A program made the translations under genes and the position numbers. This document shows, piece after piece, positions 6,910 through 15,779 of a stretch of 64,000 bases of DNA (its first letter is position 1; each line of letters opens with the position of its first letter). The notes beneath the pieces are model-generated. The model was not told the origin of the DNA. It did not search any database and saw only the letters and a program-made list of their open reading frames with translations. The stretch is from RGIG1995 sp045658315 (GTDB taxonomy: Bacteria > Bacillota > Clostridia > Oscillospirales > CAG-272). The stretch lies in contig JAZOUV010000040.1 in NCBI GenBank assembly GCA_045658315.1, forward strand, positions 1 to 64,000. The letters are read 5' to 3'.

Positions 6910-8157
6910 ATGAAACAAATAAATATTGGTTTTTCCAAGGAAGGAGTATCCTTTGAGATCGACGAAAACAACTTGGAAGCCATTCTAATGCCAAACACGG
7001 TAGAATACGATTTGTGCGGAAGCGAAGAAGTAATCCGTGCACTCAAAAATCCGATCGGCAAAAAACCGCTATGCGAATATGATCTGAAAGGAAAACGCAT
7101 TGCCATCGTAACCAGCGATATTTCCCGTCCTATGCCCTCATACAAGGTACTTCCCGCCCTTCTTGACGAGCTAAATGCCGCAGGTGCATCGGACGATTTG
7201 ATTACGGTTGTTTTCGCACTCGGTTCTCATCGCGGACACACGGAAGACGAAATGCGTCATTTAGTGTCCGATGCTGTATACGACCGCGTTAAATGCGTCG
7301 ATTCTCATGCACAGGACTGCGTACATCTCGGTGTTACACAACGAGGCACCCCGGTAGACATTTTCAACGTCGTTGCCAATGCTGATTTTCGCATCTGTCT
7401 TGGAAACATTGAATTCCACTATTTTGCCGGATACTCAGGCGGTATGAAAGCAATTATGCCCGGCGTATCTACAAGAGACGCCATTCGTGCCAACCACAGC
7501 CATATGGTTGAGGAAGGCTCTTTTGCCGGCAATATGATCGGCAACCCTGTCCGCGAGGATATCGAGGAGGTCTTTAACTTCTGCCCCGTCGATTACATCG
7601 TAAATGTCGTCCTCAACGAAAAGAAGGAGATTATTCGTGCCGTAGCAGGTGATGTTGTAAAGGCACATCGAGTTGGATGCGAATTTCTCGACTGTCTGTA
7701 CAAATGCAAAATTGAACGGAAGGCAGATATTGTCATCGTGTCCGCCGGAGGCTTCCCCAAGGATATGAATATGTATCAGGCACAGAAGGCACTTGACAAT
7801 GCCAAGCACGCTGTTCGTGACGGAGGTATCATTATTTGGGTGGCCTCCTGCTCCGAAGGCCTCGGAGAAAAGCATTTTGAAGACTGGATGCTCGGTCATG
7901 AAAAGAGTGAAGATATGATTCCTCACATTCGTCAGAACTTCATTCTTGGCGGCCATAAGGCAGCAGCAATTGCTCTCGTGCTCCAGAAAGCACAGATCAT
8001 GCTTGTGTCCGACCTTGACGACGATTTTGCCAGAAAGGTGTTTATGGAGCCTCAGCCCACCGTCGCCGCTGCACTGAACGAGGCATACAATCGTCTTGGC
8101 AAGGACGCACGCGTCATAATTATGCCATACGGTGGCTCGACACTTCCCTGCCTTTGA
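6910..8157 (+). CDS. LarA-family nickel-pincer racemase/epimerase-like protein
   Basis: 415 residues, the usual length for the LarA (DUF2088) family, which racemises or epimerises 2-hydroxy acids with a covalently bound nickel-pincer nucleotide. Family landmarks are visible: a His in ALGSHRGHTEDEM, the block FHYFAGYSGGMKAIMPGVS carrying the His and the Lys that holds the cofactor, and NHSHM shortly after. The larB, larC and larE genes that build the cofactor are not in this window, and neither is a lactate transporter. The substrate is therefore open: lactate is the best known, but many paralogues act on other hydroxy acids. AGGAGG lies 9 bases before the ATG, and a terminator follows. Confidence 0.85.
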   Translation: MKQINIGFSKEGVSFEIDENNLEAILMPNTVEYDLCGSEEVIRALKNPIGKKPLCEYDLKGKRIAIVTSDISRPMPSYKVLPALLDELNAAGASDDLITVVFALGSHRGHTEDEMRHLVSDAVYDRVKCVDSHAQDCVHLGVTQRGTPVDIFNVVANADFRICLGNIEFHYFAGYSGGMKAIMPGVSTRDAIRANHSHMVEEGSFAGNMIGNPVREDIEEVFNFCPVDYIVNVVLNEKKEIIRAVAGDVVKAHRVGCEFLDCLYKCKIERKADIVIVSAGGFPKDMNMYQAQKALDNAKHAVRDGGIIIWVASCSEGLGEKHFEDWMLGHEKSEDMIPHIRQNFILGGHKAAAIALVLQKAQIMLVSDLDDDFARKVFMEPQPTVAAALNEAYNRLGKDARVIIMPYGGSTLPCL

Positions 8158-8242
8158 TGCCCAGATATCTTAAAACGGAAATAACAACGATATGTGCATC
8201 TTTTGCACGATCATTGAAGTTGAGATTACTTCCCTATTTTAT

Positions 8243-8271
8243 ATGCCGCCTTGCTTTAGGCGGCATTTTTG
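8243..8271 (+). terminator. Terminator of the larA-like gene
   Basis: ATGCCGCC / GGCGGCAT stem (8243-8250 and 8259-8266) followed by TTTTT. Confidence 0.8.
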
Positions 8272-8328
8272 GTATACCGAAAAAACCATATAATTAAAAC
8301 GGAACTGAATCAAAAACAAAAAAACGCA

Positions 8329-8377
8329 AGCGGTTATTCAATACCTTTCGGCATTGAATAACCGCTTTTCTTTTTTC
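8329..8377. terminator. Bidirectional terminator
   Basis: An 18-bp near-perfect stem (8329-8346 and 8351-8368, loop TTTC) with T-runs on both strands. It mainly serves the leftward ABC ATPase gene, which ends at 8431. Confidence 0.8.
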
Positions 8378-8430
8378 TTAGGCTAAGTTATTTACTCAGC
8401 TCCAATTTTATATTATGTAGGATATTCAGA

Positions 8431-9549
8431 TTAGTGAACGATGCATCTTTCTGTATCCTTATCGAAGAAGTGCATTCTGTCGATTTCAATAGCAATCTTA
8501 ACCTTGTCACCTGCTCTAACCTTTGAACGAGAGGATACACGAGCTGTAAGCTTCTGTTCAAATGTTGTGAGGTAGAGGTAAATTTCAGCACCCATAAGCT
8601 CTGTAACTTCAACGTCCGGCTCAATAACAGTTTCAGCGAACTTAGCAAGGTTTTCTTCGTCATCGTACAAGCATTCGGGACGAATACCTGCGATAACTTC
8701 CTTGCCGATATATTCATCGAGGTTGGAGTCTTCAAATTTAGACTTCGGAACCTTAAGTCTGTTTTCACCGAATACGAAGTAAACATCTTCTTCGCTCTTC
8801 TTCTTTTCAAGAGTACCTTCTATAAAGTTCATAGGAGGTGTGCCTATGAAGCCGGCAACGAAGAGGTTAACGGGAATGTCATAGAGGTTTTGAGGAGAGT
8901 CAACCTGCTGAATGATACCGTCCTTCATAACAACGATTCTGGTAGCCATCGTCATAGCTTCTACCTGGTCGTGAGTTACGTAGATAAATGTTGTACCGAG
9001 CTTCTGGTGAATCTTAGTGATCTCAGTTCTCATGGTTGCACGGAGCTTAGCGTCAAGGTTTGAAAGAGGTTCGTCGAGAAGGAATACGCGGGGTTCACGA
9101 ACAATTGCACGACCCAACGCAACACGCTGCTTCTGACCGCCGGACAAAGCCTTAGGACGTCTGTCAAGAAGATGGCTGATATCAAGGATACGAGCAGCTT
9201 CTTCAACGCGACGCTTAATTTCCTCCTTGGGAGTCTTTCTGAGCTTAAGACCGAATGCCATGTTATCAAATACTGTCATATGAGGATAGAGAGCGTAGTT
9301 CTGGAAAACCATCGCAATATCTCTGTCCTTAGGAGCGATATCATTTACCAGCTTATCACCGATAAAGAGCTCGCCTTCTGTAATTTCTTCAAGTCCGGCT
9401 ACCATACGAAGAGTTGTGGATTTACCGCAACCGGAAGGACCAACGAAAATGATAAATTCCTTGTCTTTTACTTCAAGACAGAAATCTGATACGGCTGTAA
9501 CGCCGCCGGGGTACTTTTTGTAAATGTGTCTAAATGATAAGCTTGCCAT
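8431..9549 (-). CDS. msmX: Sugar ABC transporter ATP-binding protein (MsmX/UgpC type)
   Basis: 372 residues. This is the ATPase that powers CUT1-type carbohydrate importers at the cytoplasmic face. Walker A is GPSGCGKST (about 37-45), followed by the Q-loop region VFQNYALYPHMTV, the signature LSGGQKQRVALGRA, Walker B VFLLDEPLSNLDAKLR and the H-loop YVTHDQVEAMTMA. A C-terminal MalK-like OB-fold regulatory region follows (about 235-372). No permease or binding protein is nearby, as expected for the shared ATPases of this group that serve several importers. The start has AGGAGG 8 bases upstream; the leader 9550-9768 shows only weak promoter-like elements. Confidence 0.9.
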   Translation of the reverse strand: MASLSFRHIYKKYPGGVTAVSDFCLEVKDKEFIIFVGPSGCGKSTTLRMVAGLEEITEGELFIGDKLVNDIAPKDRDIAMVFQNYALYPHMTVFDNMAFGLKLRKTPKEEIKRRVEEAARILDISHLLDRRPKALSGGQKQRVALGRAIVREPRVFLLDEPLSNLDAKLRATMRTEITKIHQKLGTTFIYVTHDQVEAMTMATRIVVMKDGIIQQVDSPQNLYDIPVNLFVAGFIGTPPMNFIEGTLEKKKSEEDVYFVFGENRLKVPKSKFEDSNLDEYIGKEVIAGIRPECLYDDEENLAKFAETVIEPDVEVTELMGAEIYLYLTTFEQKLTARVSSRSKVRAGDKVKIAIEIDRMHFFDKDTERCIVH

Positions 9550-9768
9550 TTATAAAATCCTCCTGAATTAATTCAGAGCACGGCGTATCTTTACCGCACT
9601 CGAAAACATACTTTTTTATCTACAATATTCTAACAAATTTTGTAGGATTTTTAAAGATGTTATTTCCCCAAAATTACACTACTCTGTTTATGCAACTTGC
9701 ACAACTTAGAATAATAAACTGTGAATGTCGGAATTAAAAATATATTACTAATTTCTAATATATTAAAA

Positions 9769-11925
9769 TTAAATTGTATCTTTCATAGTGAGAGCGATAC
9801 GTTTTTTATTGATGTCAACGCTTTTCACCTTAACGTTTACGACATCTCCGACCGAAAGGACTTCCGACGGGTGTTTTATAAATCTGTCGGAAATTTCCGA
9901 AATATGAACGAGGCCGTCCTGGTGAACGCCGATATCAACGAAAGCACCGAAATCAATAACGTTCCTAACCGTACCTGTAAGCTGCATACCGGGGGTAAGG
10001 TCGCTCATATCCATAACGTCGGTACGGAGGATAGGCTGTGGAAGGCTGTCTCTGACATCTCTTCCGGGCTTTTCGAGTTCGTTTACAATATCGACCAAGG
10101 TGGGTTCACCGACATCAAGCTCGTCGCAAACCTTCTTTTGACCTTCCATATCTATTTTAATACGAAGGAGTTTAATTTTTTCGTTGCCTATATCCGACTC
10201 GTCAAGGTCAAATTTTTTAAGAAGTCTTCTTGCGATGCCGTATGATTCCGGGTGAACACCGGTGTTGTCGAGTATTTCGTCAGAGCCTGAAACGCGTAAG
10301 AATCCCGCACACTGTTCAAAAGCTTTTGCACCGATCTTGGGAACTTTAAGAATTTGCTTTCTATTGGTAAACTCGCCGTTTTCTTCTCTGTACTTAACGA
10401 TATTTTTAGCCGAGGTCATATTGATTCCCGAAATATACGAAAGGAGGGAGTAGCTTGCGGTATTTACGTCAACGCCAACCGCATTAACGCAATCCTCGAC
10501 AACTCCTGTTAACGCCGCATCAAGTCTTGCGGGTTTCATATCGTGCTGATACTGACCGACACCGATTGACTTAGGGTCAATTTTAACAAGCTCAGCCAAG
10601 GGATCCTGTAGTCTTCTTGCGATAGATACGGCACTTCTTTGTGTTACGTCAAAGTCGGGGAATTCTTCCGTGCCCAATTTTGAAGCGGAATAAACAGATG
10701 CCCCCGCCTCGCTGACCATAGCGTATTTTACGTCTTCGGGGATATCCTTCAAAACATTTGCAATAAATATTTCGCTTTCTTTTGATGCAGTACCGTTACC
10801 GATAGCAATAGTATCGACCCCGTATTTTCTTATAAGTTTTTTAACCTTTTCAGCCGATTCTTCTATTCTTTCCTGCGGCTTTGTGGGATAGATTACTGCC
10901 GTATCAAGCACTTTACCCGTTTTATCAACAACAGCTAACTTACAACCCGTACGATACCCCGGGTCATATCCCATAACTGTTTTGCCCTTTAAAGGAGCAG
11001 ACATCAGCAAGTTTTTAAGATTTTCTTCAAAGAGCTTAATAGCACCTTCGCTCGCGTCATCGAAAAGGGCTGAACGAATTTCTCTTTCTATAGAGGGTGC
11101 AATAAGTCTGTCATAGCTATCTACTATAGAAGCGGAAATATATTTTTTTGCAGGACTGTTTATATCCGTAATAACCTGATTAAAGAGGTAGTTAAGAATA
11201 ATATCGCTGTCAATATCAATATCAGCCTTGATAAATTCTTCTTTTTCAGCACGGTTGATAGCCAATATTCTGTGACCGGGGAGAGCTTTGAGACTTCCGC
11301 TGAAATCATAGTATTGAGCGTAAACGGAGTCTTCCTCTTTTGCTTGTTTTGTGGTTATCTTTCCGTAACCGAATGTAAGGCTTCTGATATTTTTTCTGTA
11401 TTCGGCATTGTCGGAAACATCTTCCGCAATAATATCGCAAGCACCTGCCAAAGCCTCTTCGGCTGAAGCAACCCCTTTTTCTTCGTTTATGTATTCTGAA
11501 GCAAATTCCTCAAAGGATTTTTCATAGGAAGCCTTCTGTTCCATAATAAGAGCCGAGAGTGGTTCAAGCCCCTTTTCTCTTGCGACGGAGGCTCTTGTTT
11601 TCCTGTGAGGCTTATATGGACGGTAAATATCCTCGACCTCAGTGAGTATTTTCGCATCAGACAAGGCTTTTTCAATTTCGGGGGTCATTTTGCCTTGCTC
11701 AGAAATAAGATTAAATACTTCTTCTTTTCTTTTTTGCAGGTTGCGTAAATAGTTCAATCTATCGAAAAGGTCTCTCAATATTTCGTCATCAAGAGAGCCT
11801 GTAAGCTCTTTTCTGTAACGAGCTATAAATGGGATAGTGTTCCCCTCGTCAATAAGCTTAACCGTATTATCCACCTGAGTTTGTTTAATACCGAATTCCT
11901 CAGCAAGTGTTTTGTTAATATCCAT
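9769..11925 (-). CDS. tex: Tex-family transcription accessory protein
   Basis: 718 residues, normal for Tex, a conserved RNA-binding factor linked to transcription. In order: N-terminal helical domain with IPFIARYRKELTG, central domain, YqgF/RuvC-like nuclease-fold domain around VMGYDPGYRTGCKLAVVD (about 318-335), helix-hairpin-helix modules (NAVGVDVNTAS to GAKAFEQCAGFLRV), and a C-terminal S1 RNA-binding domain (about 648-718, with GTVRNVIDFGAFVDIGVHQDG). It lies 12 bases downstream of the pseudouridine synthase gene and probably shares its transcript. Confidence 0.95.
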   Translation of the reverse strand: MDINKTLAEEFGIKQTQVDNTVKLIDEGNTIPFIARYRKELTGSLDDEILRDLFDRLNYLRNLQKRKEEVFNLISEQGKMTPEIEKALSDAKILTEVEDIYRPYKPHRKTRASVAREKGLEPLSALIMEQKASYEKSFEEFASEYINEEKGVASAEEALAGACDIIAEDVSDNAEYRKNIRSLTFGYGKITTKQAKEEDSVYAQYYDFSGSLKALPGHRILAINRAEKEEFIKADIDIDSDIILNYLFNQVITDINSPAKKYISASIVDSYDRLIAPSIEREIRSALFDDASEGAIKLFEENLKNLLMSAPLKGKTVMGYDPGYRTGCKLAVVDKTGKVLDTAVIYPTKPQERIEESAEKVKKLIRKYGVDTIAIGNGTASKESEIFIANVLKDIPEDVKYAMVSEAGASVYSASKLGTEEFPDFDVTQRSAVSIARRLQDPLAELVKIDPKSIGVGQYQHDMKPARLDAALTGVVEDCVNAVGVDVNTASYSLLSYISGINMTSAKNIVKYREENGEFTNRKQILKVPKIGAKAFEQCAGFLRVSGSDEILDNTGVHPESYGIARRLLKKFDLDESDIGNEKIKLLRIKIDMEGQKKVCDELDVGEPTLVDIVNELEKPGRDVRDSLPQPILRTDVMDMSDLTPGMQLTGTVRNVIDFGAFVDIGVHQDGLVHISEISDRFIKHPSEVLSVGDVVNVKVKSVDINKKRIALTMKDTI

Positions 11926-11937
11926 ATAAGAACTCCT

Positions 11938-12645
11938 TTATTTTGTCTGTTTTAAGAGAATGTCGATTTCATCTTGTGTGAGATAACGCCATTCCCCCCT
12001 TTTTAACGATGTGTCGAGGGGGAGGGTAGCAAATTCAACCCGTTCAAGAAAAATAACTTTGTTATTGACAGCTTCAAGCATACGTTTTATCTGATGATAC
12101 ATACCCTCTACAATGGTAATATAAAGTTCCTTTTCATCTACCTTACGTACCATTGCAGGACGAGAGATGTCGCCCTTATCCAATTGTACACCGTTTTCAA
12201 GCAATTTAATGTCGTTTTCTGTAACAGAAAAAGCAGTTTTCACGTGATAAATTTTACTGACATGTCTTTTTGGGGATAAAAGATAATGAGAAGTTGTGCC
12301 GTCATTTGTAATGATAAGAAGACCGACGGTATCCTTATCAAGACGGCCGCAGGGGAAAAGTCCGCATTTCTGCAGCTCCTCGGGCAGGAGAGAAATAACG
12401 GTATCACCGTCTTTTCCGTCGGTTGATGAAACTACTCCTGCGGGTTTATTCATCATTATATAAATATTCTTTTTGTAGGAGACGCTCTTTCCCATATATT
12501 CAATAACGTCAATATCGGGGTCAACCTTAAAATCCGATTTTGAAATAATATTGCCATTAACTTTGATTAACCCCTGTTTTGCCGCTTTAGCCGACTGTGT
12601 ACGGGAGGCGAGACCCATAGAGGACAGCAATTTATCAATTCTCAT
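11938..12645 (-). CDS. rsuA: 16S rRNA pseudouridine synthase, RsuA/RluB family
   Basis: About 235 residues. An S4 RNA-binding domain at the N-terminus (MRIDKLLSSMGLASRTQ) is followed by the pseudouridine synthase core. The catalytic Asp is in CGRLDKDTVGLLI, and NKPAGVVSST is the usual neighbour motif. RsuA modifies a single uridine in 16S rRNA; RluB-type activity on 23S cannot be excluded. An upstream in-frame GTG at 12660 has no ribosome-binding site, so the ATG at 12645 is preferred. It is downstream of a 32-residue membrane peptide (gap 21 bases) and upstream of tex. Confidence 0.85.
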   Translation of the reverse strand: MRIDKLLSSMGLASRTQSAKAAKQGLIKVNGNIISKSDFKVDPDIDVIEYMGKSVSYKKNIYIMMNKPAGVVSSTDGKDGDTVISLLPEELQKCGLFPCGRLDKDTVGLLIITNDGTTSHYLLSPKRHVSKIYHVKTAFSVTENDIKLLENGVQLDKGDISRPAMVRKVDEKELYITIVEGMYHQIKRMLEAVNNKVIFLERVEFATLPLDTSLKRGEWRYLTQDEIDILLKQTK

Positions 12646-12666
12646 ACTCAAAACAATCACCGTTTT

Positions 12667-12765
12667 TTAATATTGTAGATAGGACAAAAACATTAGAGCC
12701 ATTATCCCAAAAAACAATACGCCGAGGATAAAGCCCGCACCAAATTTGTTAAGGTTGTTTTTCAT
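12667..12765 (-). CDS. 32-residue single-pass membrane peptide
   Basis: A short frame encodes MKNNLNKFGAGFILGVLFFG, then IMALMFLSYLQY. This is a basic, hydrophilic start followed by one membrane-spanning helix (about residues 9-30) with a GxxxG-like G-A-G...G pattern. AAAGGAGG precedes the ATG with an 11-base gap, and a good promoter lies at 12839-12867. It is the first gene of the transcript that continues into rsuA and tex. I do not recognise a family. The strong leader argues for real translation. Confidence 0.6.
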   Translation of the reverse strand: MKNNLNKFGAGFILGVLFFGIMALMFLSYLQY

Positions 12766-12776
12766 AGTATGGATTA

Positions 12777-12801
12777 CCTCCTTTCAGGATTAGTATGGAG
12801 G
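12777..12801 (-). promoter_or_regulatory. Potential RBS-sequestering hairpin
   Basis: On the transcript, CCTCC (complement of 12797-12801) lies 15 bases before GGAGG (complement of 12777-12781), which is the ribosome-binding site of the 32-residue peptide. Pairing would hide the site, with CATACT and AATCC elements in the loop and flanks. The 5-bp stem is short, so this is only a suggestion. Confidence 0.3.
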
Positions 12802-12838
12802 AAAATCCTGTAATATATGCAAAAACAAACAACAACTT

Positions 12839-12867
12839 ATTTTAACATAAATCATTTAATAATTCAA
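12839..12867 (-). promoter_or_regulatory. Promoter of the small peptide-rsuA-tex operon
   Basis: Minus strand: TTGAAT (12862-12867), 17-base spacer, TAAAAT (12839-12844) with an extended TGT. Confidence 0.5.
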
Positions 12868-12929
12868 CAGTTTTTGTCAAAACCTTAATAATATAGAAAA
12901 GGGATATTAAAAAAGCTTGAAAAAACATA

Positions 12930-12966
12930 AAAAATGTGCACGAATTTATCCCGTACACATTTTAAA
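12930..12966 (-). terminator. Terminator of the rodA-like gene
   Basis: AAAATGTGCACG and CGTACACATTTT form a stem with one mismatch just after the stop codon of the leftward SEDS gene, with AT-rich tails. Confidence 0.6.
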
Positions 12967-12970
12967 ATTA

Positions 12971-14095
12971 TTAAGTAGGTTCACGTTCAAAGAAGTATTT
13001 GCTTCGGTAACGGTATATGCTAAGCACAAGACCCAGGGATAGAAACAGACTGAGAACAGACGAACCGCCGTAGCTTATAAACGGAAGAGTGATTCCGATT
13101 ATAGGCAAAATACCGAGCGACATACCGATATTTTCGACAGTTTGGGCAACTATCATTGCGGCAATGCCGGCACATATAGCAGAGCCAATATCTTTACGTG
13201 CGATAAATGCAGTAGATATTATGCGAAAGACAAGGAAAACAAGCAAAAACATAAGTAAGGTTACGCCTATCAGTCCAAGCTCTTCTGCGGTTACTGAAAA
13301 TATCATATCGGTGTGATTGTAGGGGATCGTGGGCGAAACGGTTGAATCCATATATCCGGTGCCGAAGATCGAGCCGTTTGCAATAGCTTCTTTTGATAGT
13401 ATCTGTTGATAACCGTATCCCAACGGGTCTGATTCGGGGTTAAAACCGACTAAAATACGTTGCTGTTGGTAGGGTTTTAAGAATTGCCACAGATACGGAG
13501 CCGCAAGGACTATTGCCGCCGAACCGCCGAGCAGGTAGAAAATGTTCAGTCCCTGCGTAAAGCACATAACAACCGCAATAAACATGAATACAAGAGCAGA
13601 ACCGAGGTCGCCTTGTAAAACAATAAGTCCCGTTATTATTCCTGCGTGGACAATAAGCAACAACACGTTAAGCAGTTTATTTATTTTGCCTTTAATTGAA
13701 TCAAGATGTTTTGCAAAGGTTATGATAAAGAACAATTTAACAAATTCAGAGGGTTGCACATTCAAGGCAATGCCTTCAAATTCGATCCAGCTTTGGTTTC
13801 CCTCTCCCACACCGATAAAAAGTGTTAGAACAAGTACTACAACCGATGTTGAAAAAAGTGCAATACACAGCTTAGTATTGAGAAATATTTCGTAGTTTAT
13901 AAAAGATAAAATAAGCATAAAACAAATACCGAGAAAAACCGCAAAGGCTTGCTTGGTAACATAGGAGTTGTTTCCGCCCCTTGTTGCACTTGCAACCATA
14001 AAAACGCCGAAGACAGACAATACTATTGCGATAACAGCAGTAGTATAGTCAAACGATGTTTTGTTTTTGCCGAATTTTTTTCGGTATTTGAACAT
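12971..14095 (-). CDS. rodA: SEDS-family peptidoglycan polymerase, RodA-like
   Basis: 374 residues with about ten membrane segments. SEDS proteins polymerise lipid II glycan strands. Hallmarks are LNVQPSEFVKLFFI (about 120-133), LQGDLGSALVFMF, the long external loop with PYQQQRILVGFNPESDPLGYGYQ, and the C-terminal LPFISYGGSSVLSLFLSLGL. A separate ftsW-type gene sits in the dcw cluster at 42233-43480, so this copy is more likely the elongation (RodA) or a sporulation paralogue. It lies 22 bases after the end of proS and is probably co-transcribed with it. Confidence 0.88.
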   Translation of the reverse strand: MFKYRKKFGKNKTSFDYTTAVIAIVLSVFGVFMVASATRGGNNSYVTKQAFAVFLGICFMLILSFINYEIFLNTKLCIALFSTSVVVLVLTLFIGVGEGNQSWIEFEGIALNVQPSEFVKLFFIITFAKHLDSIKGKINKLLNVLLLIVHAGIITGLIVLQGDLGSALVFMFIAVVMCFTQGLNIFYLLGGSAAIVLAAPYLWQFLKPYQQQRILVGFNPESDPLGYGYQQILSKEAIANGSIFGTGYMDSTVSPTIPYNHTDMIFSVTAEELGLIGVTLLMFLLVFLVFRIISTAFIARKDIGSAICAGIAAMIVAQTVENIGMSLGILPIIGITLPFISYGGSSVLSLFLSLGLVLSIYRYRSKYFFEREPT

Positions 14096-14117
14096 AATTA
14101 TTTCCTTTTAATTAAAA

Positions 14118-15557
14118 TTAATATGCTTTGCCCCAGTAAACCATGTGAGTTGCTTTTTTGCCACAGCATACGCAGGTATCGCTGAAGTGTTCGCCGTTCA
14201 TGGGAATACATCTTGAGCCTACGCCGGTAAGTTCTTTAACTTTATCTTCACAAGCTTCGTCGCCGCACCACATAGCTTTTACGAAGCCGTCGCCGTTTTC
14301 GGCAAGCTTTGCGTTGATTTCGTCAATGGATTTACATTCATAAGTGTGCTTTTCGCGGTTTCCAAGAGCTTTTTGGAATATACCGTCGCGTACCATCTGA
14401 AGCTTTTCTGCAATTTCTTCTTCAAGATTGTCGAGGGAAACGATGTATTTTTGTCTATCATGTCTTGTAACAAGAACGCACTGGTTGTTTTCGATATCAC
14501 GGGGACCCATTTCGAGACGTACGGGAACACCCTTCATTTCGTATTCGGAGAATTTCCAGCCTGCAGAGTTGTCGGTATCGTCAAGCTTAACTCTAAACTG
14601 TTTAGCAAGTCTGTCTCGCACCTCGGCACATTTTTCGAGTACGCCCTCTTTGTGCTGAGCTATAGGAATAATAACCGTCTGAACAGGAGCAACTGCGGGA
14701 GGAAGAACAAGACCCGAGTCATCACCGTGAGTCATAATGATAGCACCGATAAGTCTGGTAGTAACACCCCAGCTTGTCTGGTGAGGATATACTTTTTTGT
14801 TCTCTTTATCGGTGTACATAATGTCAAAGGCTTTAGCGAAGCCGTCGCCGAAGTAGTGCGAGGTACCCGCTTGAAGAGCTTTTCCATCATGCATCAAAGC
14901 TTCAATAGCATAGGTGGAAACAGCCCCTGCAAATTTATCGCTCTCTGTCTTTTTGCCTTTAACTACGGGCATAGCAAGATATTCTTCGCAGAATTTTGCG
15001 TATACGTTGAGCATCTGCTCTGTTTCCATAATTGCTTCTTCAGCTGTTGCGTGAATAGTATGGCCTTCCTGCCAAAGAAATTCTCTTGAACGCAGGAAAG
15101 GTCTTGTTGTTTTTTCCCATCTTACAACGCTTACCCACTGATTGTAAAGCTTGGGCAAGTCTCTGTATGAGTGAATAATATTTGCATAGTGTTCGCAGAA
15201 AAGAGTTTCGGAGGTAGGACGTACGCAGAGTTTTTCTTCGAGCTGTTCCTTACCGCCGTGAGTAACCCAAGCAACCTCGGGTGCGAAGCCTTCTACGTGG
15301 TCTTTTTCTTTATTGAGGAGGCTTTCGGGAATGAACATAGGCATGCAAACGTTTTCATGACCGAGTTCTTTAAACATAGTGTCAAGAGTTTTTTGTATGA
15401 GTTCCCAAATAGCGTATCCGTAAGGTCTGATTACCATACAGCCCTTAACGCTGGTATATTCTATAAGCTCCGCCTTTTTGCAGATATCTGTATACCACTG
15501 GGCGAAGTCAACGTCCATAGAGGTTATGTCCTCTACCATTTTCTTGTCTTTAGCCAT
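14118..15557 (-). CDS. proS: Prolyl-tRNA synthetase (short, archaeal/eukaryote-like type)
   Basis: About 479 residues. It charges tRNA-Pro with proline. The class II motifs are visible: VCMPMFIPESLL, a motif 2 region VRPTSETLFCEHYANIIHSYRDLP with QWVSVVRWEKTTRPFLRSREF, and motif 3 near VPVRLEMGPRDIE. There is no inserted YbaK-like editing domain, and the C-terminus carries paired Cys (MWCGDEACEDK and DTCVCCGKKATH) typical of the zinc-binding extension of this form. The start at 15557 has AGAGG 10 bases upstream; an ATG-like extension 33 bases earlier lacks a site. Confidence 0.94.
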   Translation of the reverse strand: MAKDKKMVEDITSMDVDFAQWYTDICKKAELIEYTSVKGCMVIRPYGYAIWELIQKTLDTMFKELGHENVCMPMFIPESLLNKEKDHVEGFAPEVAWVTHGGKEQLEEKLCVRPTSETLFCEHYANIIHSYRDLPKLYNQWVSVVRWEKTTRPFLRSREFLWQEGHTIHATAEEAIMETEQMLNVYAKFCEEYLAMPVVKGKKTESDKFAGAVSTYAIEALMHDGKALQAGTSHYFGDGFAKAFDIMYTDKENKKVYPHQTSWGVTTRLIGAIIMTHGDDSGLVLPPAVAPVQTVIIPIAQHKEGVLEKCAEVRDRLAKQFRVKLDDTDNSAGWKFSEYEMKGVPVRLEMGPRDIENNQCVLVTRHDRQKYIVSLDNLEEEIAEKLQMVRDGIFQKALGNREKHTYECKSIDEINAKLAENGDGFVKAMWCGDEACEDKVKELTGVGSRCIPMNGEHFSDTCVCCGKKATHMVYWGKAY

Positions 15558-15681
15558 AATTTGAACCTCTTTACATAAAAATAATTCCATCTTTATTATT
15601 ATGCATTAAATGACAGCAAATGTCAAGCGTTTTCGGCACTGACTTTTTTATTACATGTAATAAAATAAAAATTCTGAACAA

Positions 15682-15732
15682 ATATCAAAAAATAATATGC
15701 ACCCCAAAAGTATCTATCATTTGGAGTGCATA
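15682..15732 (-). terminator. Terminator of the DegT-family gene
   Basis: TATGCACCCCAAA / TTTGGAGTGCATA stem (15696-15708 and 15720-15732) followed on the minus strand by TTATTTTTT. Confidence 0.7.
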
Positions 15733-15779
15733 CTGTCTATTTAATTTTTATAAAATTCCGTTAATTTCTTATTCGGAAA

